A DNA stretch of 24,012 bases, taken from CAYMYN01 sp964394665. Lineage in GTDB: Bacteria; Planctomycetota; UBA1135; GCA-002686595. Positions within the stretch are counted from its first letter, which is position 1, and every line of letters starts with the position of its first letter. The notes under the pieces were generated by a model, which had not been told where the DNA came from, did not search any database, and saw nothing but the letters and a program-made list of their open reading frames with translations. Shown here piece by piece: positions 20,763 to 24,012 of the stretch. Both the position numbers and the translations under genes were made by a program. The stretch is from contig CAYMYN010000049.1 in the NCBI GenBank assembly GCA_964394665.1, positions 1 to 24,012 of the forward strand, in the 5' to 3' direction.

Positions 20763-22304
20763 TCAGTCGACGTGCGCCACGACGCGTTCGTCGCCCATCT
20801 CGAGGCGCGTCGCCATGCGGCTGACCACGCGCCCGCCCAGCGTCCCGACGGCGCGCACGAAGCCCTTGGAGAGGACCCGCAACGCGAAGTCCAGCGGGGC
20901 GGAGGAGCGCCAACTGCGGTGGCCTTGGGCTCGGTCGTAGAGGCGGTTCTGCTCGGTGACCATCCACTCCGAATAGAGCATGTAGAGCACGAGCAACGGC
21001 AGGCGCAGGCCGCGCGAGTGCAACGTGCGCCGCGCCAGGGGCAGGAGCCGCGGGTGACGCACGAGCAGCGGGAACCACTTGTGCAGGTTCTCGATCGCGA
21101 CCTTGTCCTTGACCTCGATGGTCGCCTCGCGGTTGAACTGCGCCGGAAAGTCGTCGTACTCGGCGACCGCGATGCCCATCTGGCGCGTGATGTCGTTGAT
21201 CTCGAACTCCGGGTACGGCTGGACGATCGAGCACAGCGGGTGGTCGACCTGGCACTCCACGTTGAGCGCCACCGTGTCGAGGTCGTCCTCCAGCGTCCCG
21301 CCCGGCCCGCCGAGCATGTTGAGCGAACCCAAGCGGATGCCGTACTGCTTGATCCAGCGCGCCGCGTCGACCAGCTCTTGGCGCTCGGTGTTCTTCTTGA
21401 AGACCGTGTTGCGCACGTAGTCGCTGGCCGCCTCGAAGGCCACGCGGGCGTAGATGCAGCCGGCGTGCTTGAGCTGGCGGATGTGCTCCTCGCGCGTCAT
21501 GTTCGCCATCAGGATGACGTCGAAGGGCAGGCCCACCTCGCGCGGCCAGCGCTCGCAGAACTCGGCTAGCCAGTCGCCGCGCAGATTGAAGATGTCGTCG
21601 ACGAAGTGCACGAAGCGCAGCGGGTAACGGGAGCGCACGTCCTGGACCTCGGCGATCACGCTGTCCACCGAACGCTTGCGCACGTAGAGCGAGTTGCGCG
21701 TCTGGTAGACCTTGCCGCGCCAGGCGTGGTGGAAGCAGAACGAACACGACATCGGGCAGCCGCGCTGGGTCACGAAGACCTTGCGCGGGCTGTCGCGGTA
21801 GAGCGGCTGGGCGTCGTAGACGAGCGATCGATCCGGGAACCCCAGCGCGTCGAGGTCGTGCACGAGCGGGCGCAGCGGATTGACGTGCAGTTCGCCCTCC
21901 TCGTCGGCCCAGGCGAGGTTCGCTATCCCGCGCCACTCCGCCCCTGCCTCGAGGGCGTCGAGCAGGTCGACGATCGCGCCCTCGCCCTCGCCCACGCAGA
22001 TGGCGTCGATCTCCGGTTGGCGCACGCAGTCCTTCACGAAGGTCGGGTGGGGCCCGCCCATCAGCGCGAAGAAGTCCATGCGCGCCTTGAGGAAGCGGTT
22101 GAGGTCGAAGATCTGGCGGTGGATGCCGGTCATCACGCTGTAGGTGATGACGTCGGGCCCGTACTCGCGGATCTTCCGCAGCCAGTGCGGGTCCGGAAGA
22201 AAGAGGGCCCGCATCTCGTGGCCGGCGTCCTTGACGGCCCGCGAGAGGACCATCGGACCGAGCATCTCTTGGGCCAGGGTGCGGGAGACGTGCAGGACCT
22301 TCAC
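20763..22304 (-). CDS. B12-binding-type radical SAM protein
   Basis: 513 residues from GTG 22304 (first residues VKVLHVSRTLAQEMLGP); no Shine-Dalgarno sequence is seen, and the frame is open further upstream but Pro/Arg-rich. Residues 1-130 look like a cobalamin-binding Rossmann domain: VLHVSRT, PDVITYSVMTGIH and the FFALMGGPHPTF strand-turn. The radical SAM motif is C-x3-C-x2-C: Cys182, Cys186 and Cys189 in RGCPMSCSFCFHH. FVHFVDDIFNLRGDW, AGCIYARVAFEAASDYVRN and GSLNMLGGPGGTLEDDLDT are typical later TIM-barrel strands. The C-terminal part (about 380-513) is helical and basic. This layout is that of the BchE/MiaB-like class E radical SAM enzymes, which act as methylases, cyclases or lipid and hopanoid modifiers. 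The substrate is not evident and there is no pathway gene beside it. Probably cytoplasmic and oxygen-sensitive. Confidence 0.9.
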   Translation of the reverse strand: MKVLHVSRTLAQEMLGPMVLSRAVKDAGHEMRALFLPDPHWLRKIREYGPDVITYSVMTGIHRQIFDLNRFLKARMDFFALMGGPHPTFVKDCVRQPEIDAICVGEGEGAIVDLLDALEAGAEWRGIANLAWADEEGELHVNPLRPLVHDLDALGFPDRSLVYDAQPLYRDSPRKVFVTQRGCPMSCSFCFHHAWRGKVYQTRNSLYVRKRSVDSVIAEVQDVRSRYPLRFVHFVDDIFNLRGDWLAEFCERWPREVGLPFDVILMANMTREEHIRQLKHAGCIYARVAFEAASDYVRNTVFKKNTERQELVDAARWIKQYGIRLGSLNMLGGPGGTLEDDLDTVALNVECQVDHPLCSIVQPYPEFEINDITRQMGIAVAEYDDFPAQFNREATIEVKDKVAIENLHKWFPLLVRHPRLLPLARRTLHSRGLRLPLLVLYMLYSEWMVTEQNRLYDRAQGHRSWRSSAPLDFALRVLSKGFVRAVGTLGGRVVSRMATRLEMGDERVVAHVD

Positions 22305-22364
22305 GGGAGCTGGGGTGGGGGGAGGCGGACGGGGATCCTCGGATATCGAGAGACGCAGGTCTGG

Positions 22365-22372
22365 AATATAAG
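22365..22372. promoter_or_regulatory. AT-rich patch between divergent radical SAM and MFS genes
   Basis: AATATAAG in a region that is otherwise nearly all G/C. On the minus strand it gives TATATT, a good -10 about 60 bases before the radical SAM start; on the plus strand it gives TATAAG for the MFS gene. I see no matching -35 for either. The two promoters may overlap and compete. Confidence 0.45.
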
Positions 22373-22503
22373 TCTGCCCCACATCCCGGGCGCCGGGGGT
22401 CCGGGCTCGGGAAACCGTGTCCTCTCCCCTCCCAGGGGCTCCCCGGGGACTCGCCCAGGCCCCCGGGGGCCGCCGGGCGCTCCGCCCCCCACCCGCCCCC
22501 CGG

Positions 22504-23997
22504 ATGCGTGCACCCGCGCCCGGGGACACTACCCTCCGCTCCCTCCCCTGCCCCCCGCCCGCCCCCGTGTCCCGCTCCCCGGTCCCCGGCGCTCCCCTCA
22601 CCCCCGCGCGCTTGCGGCGCGCCTTGCGCCTCTCGATGGCCGACGGCGCGGTGTATGCGCTCATGGTCGGCACGGCCGAGGTCTACGTCCTCGCCGACGC
22701 CATCCGCCTGGGCGCGCGACCGATCGAGTTGGCCCTGCTCGTCGGCCTACCCTTGGCGATCGGGGCCCTCGGCCCCCTGTTCGCGCTGCGCAGCCTGGCG
22801 CGGGCGCGCTCGCGCAAGCCGCTGGTCGTCGGCGCGGCGCTGGGGCAAGCGGCGGTGCTCGCCACCCTGGGGCTGGTGGACCTCGCGCGGGTCTCGAGCC
22901 CGGCTTCGCTCATCGCCCTGGTGTGCCTGTACCAGGTCTGCGGCCAAGCGGCGGGCACGAGCTGGGCCTCGTGGTACGGCGACCTCGTGCCGCGCGAGGT
23001 GCGCGGGCGGTACTTCGCCCGCCGCACGCGCCTCGTGCACCTCTCGACCTGCATCGGCATGCTCACCGGCGGCCTGCTCCTCGATCGGCTCGAGCCCGGC
23101 CGCGCCTCGCAGACCGTCTCGTTCGCCGAGGGCGGGTTGGGTTTCGCGACCCTGTTCCTGATCGCCTCGGGCTATCGCCTGATCTCCGCCCTGCTCCTGG
23201 CCCTCTCGCCCGAAGGGCCCTTCCGCGGCATCCCCGACCGCATGCGCGTGGCGCGCTTCCTACGCACCCAGCGCGGCACGGGCGCTTGGCGCCTGGTGCT
23301 GCTGGTCGGCACGCTGCAGTACACCGTCTACCTGGCCTCGGCCTACTTCTCGCCCTTCATGCTCGAGGTCCTGCACCTCGAGTACGTCGAGTTCATGGCC
23401 GCGAACCTGTGGCTGGTGATCGTCAAGGTCGCGCTGCTGCCGCTGTGGGGTCGGGCCATCGACACCCACGGGCCGCGTTCGATCCTGGCCCTGGCCCTGC
23501 TGCTCGTCGCCGCCGTACCCTTCCCCTGGGTCTTCGCCCAGGGCCTCGGCATCGTGCTCGTCGGACAGACCCTGTCGGGCCTGGCCTGGAGCGGCTTCGA
23601 GGTCTCGCACTTCAATCAACTGCTCGACACGGGGTACCGCCGCACGCGCTTGCACCTGTTCGCGGCCCAGAGCGTGGTGAACGGCACGGCGCAGCTCCTG
23701 GGCAGCGCCACGGGAGCCCTGCTGCTGCCCTTCCTCGACAGCGGGTACCGGGCGTTGTTCCTGGCGAGCTGCATCGGGCGCTTGATCGTCGCCCTGGCGA
23801 TGCCCTCCCTGGTACCCGCGCGGCGGGGCGCGCCGAGCATCGGCCGCGGGCAGCTCGCCCTGCGCCTGGTGGGCATCCGGCCGGCGGGCGGCCCGATGCA
23901 CCGGCCCGTCGAGGACGGCCAGATCGAGCGCGTCGATCCGCGGGCCGCCGCGCGCGAGGCCCGACGTACCGAACGCGCGGGAGGCGTCGCGCGATGA
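22504..23997 (+). CDS. Major facilitator superfamily transporter
   Basis: 497 residues from ATG 22504. GTG 22567 (VSRSPVPGAPLTP) is a real alternative because the extra residues are Pro-rich and neither start has a ribosome binding site. Helix 1 is in MADGAVYALMVGTAEVYVLA, about 45 residues from the chosen start. About twelve hydrophobic segments follow, with an Arg-rich loop after helix 2 (RSLARARSRKPLVVG) and an REVRGRYFARRTRLVHL loop between helices 4 and 5, both typical MFS positions. A late cytoplasmic tail (about 450-497) is Arg/Ala-rich. The substrate is unknown. The stop overlaps the ATG of the next gene (ATGA), so they are probably one operon. It is not closely similar in wording to the MFS gene at 7485. 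Confidence 0.88.
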   Translation: MRAPAPGDTTLRSLPCPPPAPVSRSPVPGAPLTPARLRRALRLSMADGAVYALMVGTAEVYVLADAIRLGARPIELALLVGLPLAIGALGPLFALRSLARARSRKPLVVGAALGQAAVLATLGLVDLARVSSPASLIALVCLYQVCGQAAGTSWASWYGDLVPREVRGRYFARRTRLVHLSTCIGMLTGGLLLDRLEPGRASQTVSFAEGGLGFATLFLIASGYRLISALLLALSPEGPFRGIPDRMRVARFLRTQRGTGAWRLVLLVGTLQYTVYLASAYFSPFMLEVLHLEYVEFMAANLWLVIVKVALLPLWGRAIDTHGPRSILALALLLVAAVPFPWVFAQGLGIVLVGQTLSGLAWSGFEVSHFNQLLDTGYRRTRLHLFAAQSVVNGTAQLLGSATGALLLPFLDSGYRALFLASCIGRLIVALAMPSLVPARRGAPSIGRGQLALRLVGIRPAGGPMHRPVEDGQIERVDPRAAAREARRTERAGGVAR

Positions 23998-24012
23998 CAG
24001 CGGCGGTCCTGC
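23994..24012 (+). CDS. Start of the next gene, cut by the window edge
   Basis: ATG 23994 overlaps the MFS stop (TGA 23995-23997). Six codons are visible, MTAAVL. The ATGA overlap is the only evidence that it is a gene; nothing can be said about its product. Confidence 0.45.

Overview
The window is about 70% GC or higher, with strong G/C bias at third codon positions. It looks like a chromosomal piece from a high-GC Planctomycetota bacterium. The best evidence is the adjacent pair at 9155-13887: a PSCyt1/DUF1549/DUF1553 protein followed by a DUF1501 protein with a twin-arginine leader, a hallmark planctomycete pair. The secreted nuclease at 5993-7375 also ends in a Cys/Gly-rich domain that I associate, from memory, with secreted proteins of this group. 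I see no rRNA, tRNA, CRISPR array, transposase, integrase or phage gene.

Left part (1-5230): a Cys-rich protein open at the left edge is translationally coupled (ATGA) to a signal-anchored protein with carboxypeptidase-regulatory-like folds. Then comes a gene-poor, rearranged stretch (2002-4694). It holds two non-overlapping remnants of RRM-type glycine-rich RNA-binding proteins, two strong hairpins and two small minus-strand genes (a TPR-like protein and a small secreted protein). It ends at an intact RRM protein gene (4695-5072). A 53-base near-identical segment links the first remnant to the intact gene, so the two copies flank about 2.6 kb as direct repeats. Two long GC-rich hairpins (5118-5230) separate the RRM gene from the convergent gene downstream.

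Middle part (5272-14229): a coiled-coil plus winged-helix DNA-binding protein, a secreted endonuclease I family nuclease and an MFS transporter lie on the minus strand. The divergent PSCyt1/DUF1501 operon follows; its first gene carries an apparent inserted beta-rich domain near the C-terminus. It converges on a DUF493 (YbeD-like) gene, with a hairpin between the stops.

Right part (14430-24012): two consecutive minus-strand SPFH/band-7 proteins with long coiled coils, with no FtsH gene beside them. They diverge from a secreted caspase-fold (peptidase C25, gingipain-like) protease. Then come panD (aspartate 1-decarboxylase), a divergent HPF/RaiA-cold-shock fusion, a small coiled-coil protein, a B12-binding-type radical SAM protein, a divergent second MFS transporter, and the first codons of a gene coupled to that transporter. 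Convergent pairs share short hairpins over or between their stops. Recognisable Shine-Dalgarno sequences are rare; the best is before the small coiled-coil gene.

Most of the window is ordinary planctomycete housekeeping and secretome content. The parts most worth a second look are the shuffled RRM locus, the SPFH pair beside a caspase-like protease, the inserted domain in the PSCyt1 protein, and the HPF-cold-shock fusion. All family calls are from reading motifs; none was checked against a database.
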